Of a stretch of DNA of 64,000 bases, positions 55,956 to 63,370 are shown piece by piece. Below the pieces are notes generated by a model. It saw only the letters and a program-made list of their open reading frames with translations. It did not search any database and had not been told where the DNA came from. This stretch comes from Roseivivax sediminis. Lineage in GTDB: Bacteria; Pseudomonadota; Alphaproteobacteria; Rhodobacterales; Rhodobacteraceae. The stretch's first letter is position 1, and each line of letters starts with the position of its first letter. The stretch is from assembly GCF_900112685.1 (NCBI RefSeq), contig NZ_FOMS01000004.1, positions 256,498-320,497 of the forward strand, written 5' to 3'. The translations under genes were made by a program, and so were the position numbers.

Positions 55956-56407
55956 TCATGCCGCCGTCTTCAGACCGGGGCCCTGATGGGCCTCAGGGTT
56001 CGTCCGCCGAGCGCGCAATGTGGGCGCTCGGTGTTGTAGAAGTCGATCCACCTGCCGATGCCTGACCGCGCTGCGGACCCTGTTTCGAAGGCGTGCAGAT
56101 AGACGCATCCGTGTTTCAGGGAACGCCATAGCCGCTCGGGCATGACGTTGTCCGTCCAGCGCCCGCGTCCGTCCATCGAGACCGTCACCGCCGCGCCAAG
56201 CAGGATCTGCGTGAACCGCGGGCTGGTGAATTGGCTGCCCTGGTCCGTGTTGAATATCTCCGGTCGCCCGTGGAGCCGGAGAGCATCTTCCAGTGCCTCG
56301 ATGCAAAACTCCACGTCCATCGTGTTCGACAGCCGCCATGCCAGCACCCGGCGCGTCGCCCATTCCATGATCGCGACCAGATTGAGGAAGCCGCGCCGCA
56401 TCGGGAG
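55956..56407 (-). pseudogene. IS3-family transposase (orfB) remnant
   Basis: C-terminal part of a DDE transposase: MRRGFLNLVAIMEWATRRVL, NTDQGSQFTSPRF (second catalytic D), NVMPERLWRSLKHGCVYLHA (catalytic E) and FYNTERPHCALGG. The N-terminal part and the first aspartate are missing; recognisable sequence begins at LPM near 56407. Near the end the frame is broken in a C3 run at about 55996-55998; one extra base restores a TPEAHQGPGLKTAA ending with a stop at 55956. No orfA or clear terminal repeats were found. A dead element at the edge of the sugar cluster. Confidence 0.85.
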
Positions 56408-56457
56408 CGCGGAGGATCAGTCAACGGTCCGGGAGATCGTTGCCAAAACGGCCGCTG

Positions 56458-56497
56458 GCGGGCTCAATTCTGCCTCTTGGGGGCGAATTGAGCCCGC
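56458..56497. repeat. 13-bp inverted repeat next to the IS remnant
   Basis: GCGGGCTCAATTC (56458-56470) and GAATTGAGCCCGC (56485-56497) are perfect complements with a 14-nt loop. Farther out, GTCAACG (56420-56426) and CGTTGAC (56500-56506) also match in inverted orientation. It lies between the transposase remnant and the rpmB terminator; origin unknown. Confidence 0.6.
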
Positions 56498-56536
56498 TTC
56501 GTTGACCGTCTCCCTTGAGGATTGTCCACATAAGAA

Positions 56537-56566
56537 AACCCCGCTGCCACGGACGGCAGCGGGGTT
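56537..56566 (-). terminator. Rho-independent terminator of rpmB
   Basis: On the minus strand, AACCCCGCTGCC and GGCAGCGGGGTT form a 12-bp stem with a 6-nt loop, followed by TTTTCTTA. It begins 23 nt after the rpmB stop. A textbook intrinsic terminator, the clearest in the window. Confidence 0.88.
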
Positions 56567-56589
56567 CATCGTTTCCACGCGATGCGCGA

Positions 56590-56889
56590 TCAGGCTTCGG
56601 CGACCGGCGCGGTCTGCGCCTTCGCGATGTCCTGCTTGATCTTCAGCGCCTTCGGCGACAGGTCAGCGTCCTTCGCCTTGGCGAGGAACTTGTCGAGCCC
56701 GCCGCGATGATCCACCGAGCGCAGCGCCGACGCCGAAATGCGCAGCTTCACGCCGCGGCCGAGCGCCTCTGATTGCAGCGTCACGTCGTTGAGGTTCGGC
56801 AGGAAGCGGCGCTTCGTCTTGTTGTTGGCGTGGCTGACGTTGTTGCCAACCATCGGCCCTTTTCCGGTCAGTTCGCAGACACGCGACAT
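56590..56889 (-). CDS. rpmB: 50S ribosomal protein L28
   Basis: 99 residues. [20 protein letters not shown] and [12 protein letters not shown] are the conserved L28 N-terminus, with [20 protein letters not shown] following. It lacks the paired cysteines of zinc-type L28 (only C5 is present), as in other alphaproteobacteria. The alphaproteobacterial C-terminal extension ([20 protein letters not shown]) is present. Promoter and terminator are both visible. Confidence 0.97.
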   Translation of the reverse strand: MSRVCELTGKGPMVGNNVSHANNKTKRRFLPNLNDVTLQSEALGRGVKLRISASALRSVDHRGGLDKFLAKAKDADLSPKALKIKQDIAKAQTAPVAEA

Positions 56890-56980
56890 GGGGTTTTCCT
56901 CGTCTCTTTGCGAGGGATCGCGCCCCCGCCAATATCAAAGGGCGCCGCGACTGGCAGCGCCCGGGAATCTGGTCCGCTGG

Positions 56981-57009
56981 CGTGTAGGCACATTGCGCGC
57001 CCGCGTCAA
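56981..57009 (-). promoter_or_regulatory. Candidate rpmB promoter
   Basis: On the minus strand TTGACG (57009-57004) and TACACG (56986-56981) are separated by 17 nt, about 90 nt before the rpmB ATG. Alphaproteobacterial housekeeping promoters often keep only the -35 box well, as here. Confidence 0.45.
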
Positions 57010-57124
57010 GGGCGGAGCCACCCGCCAGGCGCCCGAACGGCGCCCCGCTCCATAGCGCCGCATTGACTCGGCGCACCGCGCCGTGCGCTCTGGCAGACGA
57101 AACCCCCGTCTGCAAGGAGACCGC

Positions 57125-58384
57125 GTGAACCAGATCCTCTCCGGCGTGTGGCCGCTCCTTCTCGGTATCGTCCTGATCATGCTGGGCAACGGCATGCACT
57201 TCACGCTCATCGGCCTCCGCGGCGGGATCGAGGGGTTCTCGGCCACCGAGCTGGCCATCGTCACCTCGGGCTATTTCGCGGGCTTCCTGGCGGGTGCGCG
57301 GGTCAGCCCGGTGATGATCCGGCGCGTCGGGCACGTGCGGGTCTTCGCCGCGCTCGGCAGCTTCATGTCCGCGGGCCTCATCGCCTTCCCGCTGGTCACC
57401 GAACCCTGGGCCTGGACGATCCTGCGCCTGCTGATCGGCTTCTGCATGTCGGGGATCTACGTGACCGCCGAAAGCTGGCTCAACGACGCCTCCACCAACG
57501 AAACGCGCGGCAAGGTGCTCGCCGCCTACATGATCGCCCAGACGCTCGGCATCATCGGCGCGCAGGGGATCCTGACGCTCGGGGACGCGGGCACATCGGT
57601 GCTGTTCATCGGCGCGTCGATCCTGGTGTCGGTCTCCTTCGCGCCGATCCTGCTGTCGGTCTCGCCCGTCCCGGCGGCCGAGGTGGCGCGGCCGATGCCG
57701 CTTCTGTCGCTGTTCCGCAGCTCGCCGCTCGGCACCGTGGGGATCTTCCTGCTCGGCGGGGTCTATGCCACGCAATCGGGCATGGGCGCGGTCTTCGGCA
57801 CCCAGATCGGCATGAGCGCAGCGCAGATCTCGCTCTTCGTGGCAATGCTCTTTGCTGGCGCGCTGGTGCTGCAATATCCCATCGGCTGGCTGTCGGACCG
57901 CATGGACCGGCGCCGGCTGATCTTCGGCGCCGCGCTTCTCGGGGCGGTGTGCTGCGGACTGGCCTGGCGGGCGGAAGACACGCTCTGGGCGCTGATGGCC
58001 GCCGCCTTCCTCGCCGGAGGCGTGACCACGCCGCTCTACGCGCTGTTTCTGGCCTATACCAACGACGCGCTGCCGGCCGAGGACATGCCGGCAGCTTCGG
58101 GCGGCCTCGTCCTGACCTTCGGGGTCGGCGCGATCCTCGGGCCGATCGTCGCCGGCGCGGCGATGCAGCGGCTCGACCCGTTCGCGTTCTGGCTGACCCT
58201 GGGCGGCACCTTCGCGGGAATCGCGCTCTACGCGCTCTACCGCATGACCCGCCGCGCCTCCGTCCCGAGCGGGGAGACCGAGAGCTATCTCGGCGTCGTG
58301 CCGACCGCCTCCCCCGTCGCGGTGGAGGCCGCCGGCGCCTGGGCCGCCGAACAGGCGGAGGCCGAGCGCGAGGCGGACACCTGA
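57125..58384 (+). CDS. MFS transporter (YcaD-like)
   Basis: 419 residues, 12 predicted transmembrane helices. GTG start at 57125 after AAGGAGA. LIGFCMSGIYVTAESWLNDA with ASTNETRGKVLAAYMI and GWLSDRMDRRRLI are the landmarks of a small MFS group that includes E. coli YcaD (the ESWLN motif in helix 4 and the second-half DRxDRR loop). The C-terminal 40 residues are acidic and alanine-rich. Substrate unknown. It is convergent with tenA and shares a hairpin with it. Confidence 0.88.
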   Translation: MNQILSGVWPLLLGIVLIMLGNGMHFTLIGLRGGIEGFSATELAIVTSGYFAGFLAGARVSPVMIRRVGHVRVFAALGSFMSAGLIAFPLVTEPWAWTILRLLIGFCMSGIYVTAESWLNDASTNETRGKVLAAYMIAQTLGIIGAQGILTLGDAGTSVLFIGASILVSVSFAPILLSVSPVPAAEVARPMPLLSLFRSSPLGTVGIFLLGGVYATQSGMGAVFGTQIGMSAAQISLFVAMLFAGALVLQYPIGWLSDRMDRRRLIFGAALLGAVCCGLAWRAEDTLWALMAAAFLAGGVTTPLYALFLAYTNDALPAEDMPAASGGLVLTFGVGAILGPIVAGAAMQRLDPFAFWLTLGGTFAGIALYALYRMTRRASVPSGETESYLGVVPTASPVAVEAAGAWAAEQAEAEREADT

Positions 58385-58387
58385 GAG

Positions 58388-58412
58388 GCGCTCGGGATGC
58401 GATCCCGAGCGC
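58388..58412. terminator. Bidirectional terminator between MFS gene and tenA
   Basis: GCGCTCGGGAT (58388-58398) pairs over 11 bp with ATCCCGAGCGC (58402-58412), loop GCG, 4 nt after the MFS stop and 22 nt before the tenA stop on the other strand. Confidence 0.55.
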
Positions 58413-58433
58413 TTCGGTGCGACAGGGTGCGTC

Positions 58434-59084
58434 TTACCCTCGACCTCCTTCATAGGCGGCGTCGAAGAAGTCGAGTTCCAGCGCCACGGCCCTCAGGAAG
58501 AAGTCGTGGCAGATGTCCGGCGCCGTCGGCCCCACCCGGTCCAGCTCCGAAGCCAGGAACGCAACGAACTCCCGAAACTCGGGGTTGTTGTGAAGAACGA
58601 TCCACTCGGCATGCACGAAATTCGGCGGCAGGGCCTCCGGCGCCCGCGTAGCCCAGTCGCAATACAGCCCCTCGGCGACGTTCAGCACAGCCAGCACCGC
58701 CGCGTAGGACCGGGTCGCGGCGGCCTCCTTCATGATCGACTGGAATCCTGTCGTGGGCTCGGCATTCGGGATCGCGGCCCGATCCTCCTCCGTCACCCCC
58801 AGGCTCTCGAAGGCGCGCAGGAAATAGGTGTTTTCCTCGCCCGATATCGTCCCGGCGAAGCGCCCGAAGCGGAGCCGTGCGTCGAACGTATCGGCCGACG
58901 CGATCGCCGCGCCAAGGAGCGTCAGGAAACTGTCGAGGAAGCGGTGATCCTGAACGAGGTAGTAGGCCATCACCGCGTCGCTGACGGTCCCGGCGTGGAG
59001 TTCGGTCACGAACCGGTGCTCCACGGCCTGCGTCCAGGTCGGCTCGCTGGCCTGTATGAGTGTGTCGGTGAATCGCTCGGTCAT
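58434..59084 (-). CDS. tenA: TenA family thiaminase II/aminopyrimidine aminohydrolase
   Basis: Hydrolyses aminopyrimidine breakdown products of thiamine for salvage. 216 residues, all-helical fold. D46 in YLVQDHRF, C142 in AEGLYCDWA and E203 in ALELDFFDAAY match the substrate-binding aspartate, catalytic cysteine and catalytic glutamate of TenA. A TPP riboswitch lies 90 nt upstream on the same strand, so it is thiamine-repressed. No other thiamine biosynthesis or ABC transporter gene is adjacent in the window. Confidence 0.93.
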   Translation of the reverse strand: MTERFTDTLIQASEPTWTQAVEHRFVTELHAGTVSDAVMAYYLVQDHRFLDSFLTLLGAAIASADTFDARLRFGRFAGTISGEENTYFLRAFESLGVTEEDRAAIPNAEPTTGFQSIMKEAAATRSYAAVLAVLNVAEGLYCDWATRAPEALPPNFVHAEWIVLHNNPEFREFVAFLASELDRVGPTAPDICHDFFLRAVALELDFFDAAYEGGRG

Positions 59085-59174
59085 GGTACTGCCCTTTCTT
59101 GGCTGGCAGCGAGACCGTTCAGTCTTGTCATCGGGCGGCCTCGCAAAGAGGCCGGCAAAGGCAGGCGCATAACT

Positions 59175-59271
59175 CCAATCCCTTCGCCGGCATGATCCGG
59201 ATCAGGTTCGAAGGGTCACCGCGCTGCATGCGCGAGCGGTTTCTCAGCCCCTTGTCGAGGCTCCCCTTGGT
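59175..59271 (-). ncRNA. TPP riboswitch (THI element)
   Basis: Minus strand: P1 arms CCAAGGGGAGCC and GAAGGGATTGG; GGGGCTGAGAAACC; a variable arm GCTCGCGCATGCAGCGC; then TGACCCTTCGAACCTGATCC and GGATCATGCCGGCGAAGGG. CTGAGA and the ACCTGATCYGG box are the two conserved cores that bind the pyrimidine and pyrophosphate parts of TPP. It precedes tenA. Confidence 0.95.
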
Positions 59272-59390
59272 GGGCGCTTCCATAACCGGGAATAGTGCCG
59301 CTGTCACCGGTTCCTGAAGACGGATCGCCGCAGTCACGGACGAGTCGCTCACCGGGGCGGCTGACCTCCGGTCCAGGCCCTCCGCTCGTA

Positions 59391-59411
59391 GGGTGGGCAA
59401 TCTGCCCACCC
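59391..59411 (-). terminator. Terminator hairpin after meaB
   Basis: GGGTGGGCA (59391-59399) and TGCCCACCC (59403-59411) form a 9-bp stem with loop ATC, 8 nt past the meaB stop on the minus strand. On that strand it is identical over 21 nt to the hairpin after glyA. Confidence 0.6.
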
Positions 59412-59418
59412 ACCGCGC

Positions 59419-60402
59419 TCACGCCCCCAGATACTCCCGCAGTAGCGTCTCGGCCGCCACCGCCGCCGTCACCTCGCCGGCCTCGACCTCGGCGGCGAGC
59501 CGCGCCATGGCGCCCTTCACCGGCTCGCGGCGGAGCCTCGCGAGCAGCCCCTCGCGCACCTCCGCCTCGAACCAGTAGCGCGCCTGGCCCGCGCGCCGGG
59601 CCGCCCAGTGCCCCTCGCTCCGCCGCCACTCGGCGAGCGCGGTCATCTCCTCCCAGACCTGCGCAAGCCCCGCTTCCTCCGCCGCCGAAACGGTCATCGC
59701 CTTGGGAAACCCCTCGGGGTCCTGCGGCCGCTTGCGCAAGAGCCGCAGCGCCCCCGCATAGTCCGAACAGGTGCGCGTCGCGGCCGCCTTCAGCTCCCCG
59801 TCCGCCTTGTTGACCAGCAGGATGTCGGCCATCTCCATGATGCCGCGCTTGACCCCCTGCAACTCGTCGCCGCCGCCCGGCGCCAGGAGCAGCGCGAAAA
59901 GGTCGGTCATCTCGGCCACCACGGTTTCCGACTGGCCGACGCCCACCGTCTCCACCAGCACCGCGTCGAAGCCGGCGGCTTCCAGCAGCGCGATCGCCTC
60001 GCGGGTGCGGCGCGCCACGCCGCCCAGATGCGATTGCGAGGGCGAAGGCCGGATGAAGGCGCCCTTCTCGCGCGACAGCCGCTCCATCCGCGTCTTGTCG
60101 CCCAGGATCGACCCGCCCGAGCGCGCCGAGGACGGGTCCACCGCCAGCACCCCGACCTTGCGGCCCGCGGCCGTCAGCATCATGCCGAAAGCCTCGATGA
60201 AGGTCGACTTGCCCACGCCCGGCGTGCCCGACAGGCCGATCCGCAGCGCCTCGCGCCCGTGCCCGACGGCGTTCAGCCGCTCCATGAGGTCGGTCGCGCT
60301 GTGCCGGTGATCCTCCCGCCCGCTCTCGATCAGCGTGATCGCGCGGGCCAGCGCGCGCCGCTCCCCGGCCAGAACCCCTCTCGCCAGATGCTCGATGTCC
60401 AT
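59419..60402 (-). CDS. meaB: Methylmalonyl-CoA mutase-associated GTPase MeaB
   Basis: G3E GTPase that protects and loads B12-dependent acyl-CoA mutases. 327 residues. Walker A GTPGVGKST at 59-67, VDPSSARSGGSILGDKTRM as the switch region, VETVGVGQSE and VNKAD as the later G motifs. The mutase itself is not in the window; in alphaproteobacteria meaB is often separate and serves methylmalonyl- and ethylmalonyl-CoA mutase. Functionally it fits with prpE, since propionyl-CoA is metabolised through methylmalonyl-CoA. AGGAG precedes the start. Confidence 0.94.
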   Translation of the reverse strand: MDIEHLARGVLAGERRALARAITLIESGREDHRHSATDLMERLNAVGHGREALRIGLSGTPGVGKSTFIEAFGMMLTAAGRKVGVLAVDPSSARSGGSILGDKTRMERLSREKGAFIRPSPSQSHLGGVARRTREAIALLEAAGFDAVLVETVGVGQSETVVAEMTDLFALLLAPGGGDELQGVKRGIMEMADILLVNKADGELKAAATRTCSDYAGALRLLRKRPQDPEGFPKAMTVSAAEEAGLAQVWEEMTALAEWRRSEGHWAARRAGQARYWFEAEVREGLLARLRREPVKGAMARLAAEVEAGEVTAAVAAETLLREYLGA

Positions 60403-60569
60403 GCGCGCTCCTGTCCCGCCCCGGATGGGCGCCGCCGTTTCTGCCCGCGGGATGCGCCCTTGTCCAGCACTGCCGGTCCGCGCTCGGCGGACACAGACAT
60501 TGGTCTAGGGCACGGAACGGGCACACCCCGCGCGCGCGTTCCCTTGCTGTCTGCAAAGGGAGGAGACAG

Positions 60570-60938
60570 ATGCACAGAACTCTCGCGACAGCCGCCGCCA
60601 TCGCCGCGCTGCCCGTCCTGCCCGCACTGGCCCAGGACGTCGACCCGGGCCTTGCCTACAACAACAATTGCCGCACCTGCCATTCGCGCGACGAAGGCGA
60701 CAACCGCCTCGGCCCCAACCTCTACCAGATCGTCGGTCGCGATGCCGCCGCCGCCGAGGGATACCAGTACAGCAACGCGCTCGCCTCGGCGGACTTCGCC
60801 TGGGACGAAGAGCGGCTCGACGCCTGGATCGAGAACCCCGACAACGTCCTGAACGGCCACAAGATGAAGCCGTATTCCGGCATTGCGGAGGCAGAGACCC
60901 GCGCCGCCATCATCGAGGCGCTGAAAACCGACGATTGA
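60570..60938 (+). CDS. Class I c-type cytochrome
   Basis: 122 residues: signal peptide ATAAAIAALPVLPALAQD, heme site C34-R-T-C37-H38, and axial methionine M99 in GHKMKPYSG. LGPNLYQIVGRDAAAAEGYQ and YSNAL are typical of cytochrome c2/c550-like monoheme carriers. Position beside a two-component system and a PQQ-associated propeller suggests that it could accept electrons from a PQQ-dependent alcohol dehydrogenase encoded further right, but this is inference. GGGAGGAGA upstream. Confidence 0.92.
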   Translation: MHRTLATAAAIAALPVLPALAQDVDPGLAYNNNCRTCHSRDEGDNRLGPNLYQIVGRDAAAAEGYQYSNALASADFAWDEERLDAWIENPDNVLNGHKMKPYSGIAEAETRAAIIEALKTDD

Positions 60939-60988
60939 TACCTTGCCGTCCCGCGCCTAGCCCGGCGAGGCGCGGGACGGTCACCGGC

Positions 60989-61615
60989 CTACCGGTCCAG
61001 CCCCGCGTCCACGGCGTAGCGGATCATCTCGCTCGTGCTCTTCGCACCGAGCTTGCGCTTGACCGCCGAAGACGTGTTCGCCGCGGTCTTGTAGCTGATG
61101 TGCAGCGCGTCCGAGATCGCCTGCAGCGAATGGCCCTGGCTGATCAGCCGCAACACTTGATGCTCGCGGTCCGTCAGGGCCTGCAACGGATCGCCCGGCG
61201 CGCCCGAGCGGGTCATCGCAACCGACACCGCCATGTCGTGAGACAGGTAGGGCCGCCCGGCTTCCAGTGCACGGACCGCGTCGAGGAAATCGTCGGGCCG
61301 GGAGTTCTTGGACAGGTATCCATGGGCGCCCGCCGCCAGCGCCTTGGCCACGAAGGCGGTCTGCTCGTTCATCGAGAAGATCAGGATGCGGGCCTCGGGC
61401 GCCCGCCGCAGCAGTGGTTCGATCAGCTTCAGCCCGCCGACCCCCGGCAATCCGAGATCGAGAACCACGAGGCCGGGCACTTCGGCGGAGGCGAAGGTCA
61501 GCGCCTCGGCTTCCGTGTGGGCGTTCAGGATCCGGTCGTAGCCCAGCTCTTCCAACAGCTGGCCGCAGCCCAGATGCGTGACCGGGTGGTCGTCGACGAT
61601 CAGGCCGGTTTTCAA
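60989..61615 (-). CDS. NarL/FixJ-type response regulator
   Basis: 208 residues. Receiver domain with D8/D9 and phospho-acceptor D53 (LVVLDLGLPGVGG), then a LuxR-type helix-turn-helix (LTDREHQVLRLISQGHSLQA; ISDALHISYKTAANTSSAVK). No ATG fits the conserved start KTGLIVDDHP; the TTG at 61615 overlaps the kinase stop codon (TTGA at 61615-61612), giving tight coupling. Resembles regulators found beside PQQ-dependent alcohol or methanol oxidation genes. Confidence 0.92.
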   Translation of the reverse strand: MKTGLIVDDHPVTHLGCGQLLEELGYDRILNAHTEAEALTFASAEVPGLVVLDLGLPGVGGLKLIEPLLRRAPEARILIFSMNEQTAFVAKALAAGAHGYLSKNSRPDDFLDAVRALEAGRPYLSHDMAVSVAMTRSGAPGDPLQALTDREHQVLRLISQGHSLQAISDALHISYKTAANTSSAVKRKLGAKSTSEMIRYAVDAGLDR

Positions 61616-62985
61616 GATGCCACCGCCAGGGCGAGGCCGCGCGCCGCCGGCACCTCTTGCGGCATCCGCGCGTCGAGCCGGGCGCCGCCCCCGGCGCCGC
61701 GCCCGATCGCGAGCTGCCCGCCGAGGGATCCGATGCGGTCGCGCATCCCCGTCAGTCCCCGTCCCTCGTCGGCATCCGCAGCAATGCCGGAGCCGTCGTC
61801 CTCCACGACAAGCAGAAGGTCGGAAGCGTCGGCGGCCAGCTCCGCGCGGATCCGGTCCGGCGTGCCATGGCGCAGCGCGTTGGTCGTCGCCTCCTGGAAG
61901 AACCGGTAGACGGTCAGGTCGACGCTTTCGTGCGTCCGGGGCAGATCGGCGGGCAGGTGCACGTCCCAGTCGATATCGGGATGCGTCCGCCTGAAGGCGT
62001 CGAAGAGGTCCGCCACCGCCTCCAGAAGCGGCAGCTGTCCGATGGCCATCGGCCGCAGCGTCGTCAGAAGGCGCGCGTTCGACGCCTGGATCTGCTCGAC
62101 GATCTCGAGGATCGCCTCGGCATCGGCCGCCCGTTTCGCATCGCCCGAGGCGCGCGCGCCGCGCAAGAGCGCCGACGCCTTCACCTTCAGCCCGAAGAGG
62201 CAGGGGCCGAACTCGTCGTGCAGCTCCATCGCGATGGCGCGGCGCTCGTCGTCGCCAAGCTCGACCACGCGCCGCGCGAGGCGGGCGCGCTCCGTATCGG
62301 CCCGCGCGAGGCCCTCGGTCAGCGCGTTGAACCCCTCGAAGATCGGCGCGAGATCGCGGCTTGCGGGGCGCGCCACGCGCGCGGCCAGGTCGCCGTCGCG
62401 CAGCCGCCGCATCGCCGCCCGCAGCGCATCGAGCGGCCCGAGCGCGCGCCGCACCAGGAACCCGAGCAGAAGCACCTGCAGAAGCACCGTCGCCATTACG
62501 ATCCAGATCAGTTTCGTCGCGTCCTTCCAGACCTCCGCGATCTCGTCGGCAGGGGCCGTCGTCATGGTGACGAAGCCGTGCACCGTTCCGTTTGCGCGCA
62601 CGGGGATTCGGGTCTCGCGCGGGCGCGGCTCCACCAGCCGGGTGAACCAGTCCGGCACCGCCCCCATCTCGTCCTCCTCGGCCACTGCGGGACGGACGTT
62701 CACCGGCCCGCTCTGCGCATCGAGAAGCACGATATCGACGTGCCGCGGCTCCACGATGATCTCGGACAGTCGGGTCATCACGTCCCGCGACGCCCCGTCG
62801 CGCAGCGTCGCCCCGACCGCGGCGAGCACCATGGCGCGCGCGCTCTGCTCGCTCGCGGCGATCTCCACCTCGACCGCCTCGCGCGCGTTGCGCACCAGCG
62901 TCGTGGCCCCCAGCGCAAGGCCGGCGCATTGCACCACGACGACGCAGAGCAGGATCTGGCGGCCGAGCTTCATGCGCCGGAACAT
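61612..62985 (-). CDS. Sensor histidine kinase (NarL-type, HisKA_3)
   Basis: 457 residues. Transmembrane helices at about 9-30 and 158-178 enclose a periplasmic sensor of about 125 residues; a HAMP segment follows (180-232). H256 in IAMELHDEFG is the HisKA_3 phosphorylation site. FFQEATTNALRHG is the N box, VVEDDGSGI and GRGLTGMRDRIGSLGG the later ATP motifs. GGGAGG precedes the ATG. It is divergent from the PQQ-associated gene and overlaps the response regulator. Confidence 0.93.
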   Translation of the reverse strand: MFRRMKLGRQILLCVVVVQCAGLALGATTLVRNAREAVEVEIAASEQSARAMVLAAVGATLRDGASRDVMTRLSEIIVEPRHVDIVLLDAQSGPVNVRPAVAEEDEMGAVPDWFTRLVEPRPRETRIPVRANGTVHGFVTMTTAPADEIAEVWKDATKLIWIVMATVLLQVLLLGFLVRRALGPLDALRAAMRRLRDGDLAARVARPASRDLAPIFEGFNALTEGLARADTERARLARRVVELGDDERRAIAMELHDEFGPCLFGLKVKASALLRGARASGDAKRAADAEAILEIVEQIQASNARLLTTLRPMAIGQLPLLEAVADLFDAFRRTHPDIDWDVHLPADLPRTHESVDLTVYRFFQEATTNALRHGTPDRIRAELAADASDLLLVVEDDGSGIAADADEGRGLTGMRDRIGSLGGQLAIGRGAGGGARLDARMPQEVPAARGLALAVAS

Positions 62986-63040
62986 GTCGTCCTCCCTCGG
63001 ATCGCTGCCGAGCTTATCCGCTCGCTTTCGCGCCGTCGAC

Positions 63041-63123
63041 TGTCCCGCGCCGGACCGGGAACATTCGGCAAGTCTTCCGGGACGTTATCCCGCAGACATT
63101 TGGGACGCGCGGCGATCCCGCAG
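63041..63123. promoter_or_regulatory. Cluster of GGGA/TCCC dyads in the divergent region
   Basis: Three dyads: TCCCG-N8-CGGGA (63043-63060), GGGACGTTATCCC (63079-63091) and GGGACG-N7-ATCCC (63102-63119). The last two share the ends GGGACG and ATCCCGCAG. They lie between the kinase gene and the PQQ-associated gene and are candidate sites for the adjacent response regulator. Confidence 0.45.
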
Positions 63124-63370
63124 GGTGCTAGCCATTGGGTGAGGAGAAGAGACTCGTGACATTCCAGGACATCGACGCACTCGATCCCAAACTCCCTGTT
63201 CGGACCGCGTCGGGCGCGCATTGCGCCCTGCCCGCCATGTTTCATCGTCTCTCCACATGTGCGGCAAAACTCCGTCCCGGCACGACGCGCGTCTCTTCTC
63301 CCCGGTCGCATCGCCGCCTTCGGCCCTCGATGAGCGGTCCGGCAGCCCACCCCGGAAAGAGAGGTTCCGC
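63124..63370. other. Leader region before the PQQ-associated gene
   Basis: About 250 nt. A weak open frame starts with GTG at 63156 (or ATG 63135) after GAGGAGA and reads TFQDIDALDPKLPVRTASGA before turning into serine/arginine-rich sequence. I do not accept it as a gene. GGAAAGAGAGG near 63353-63363 is the ribosome binding site of the next gene. Confidence 0.4.
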
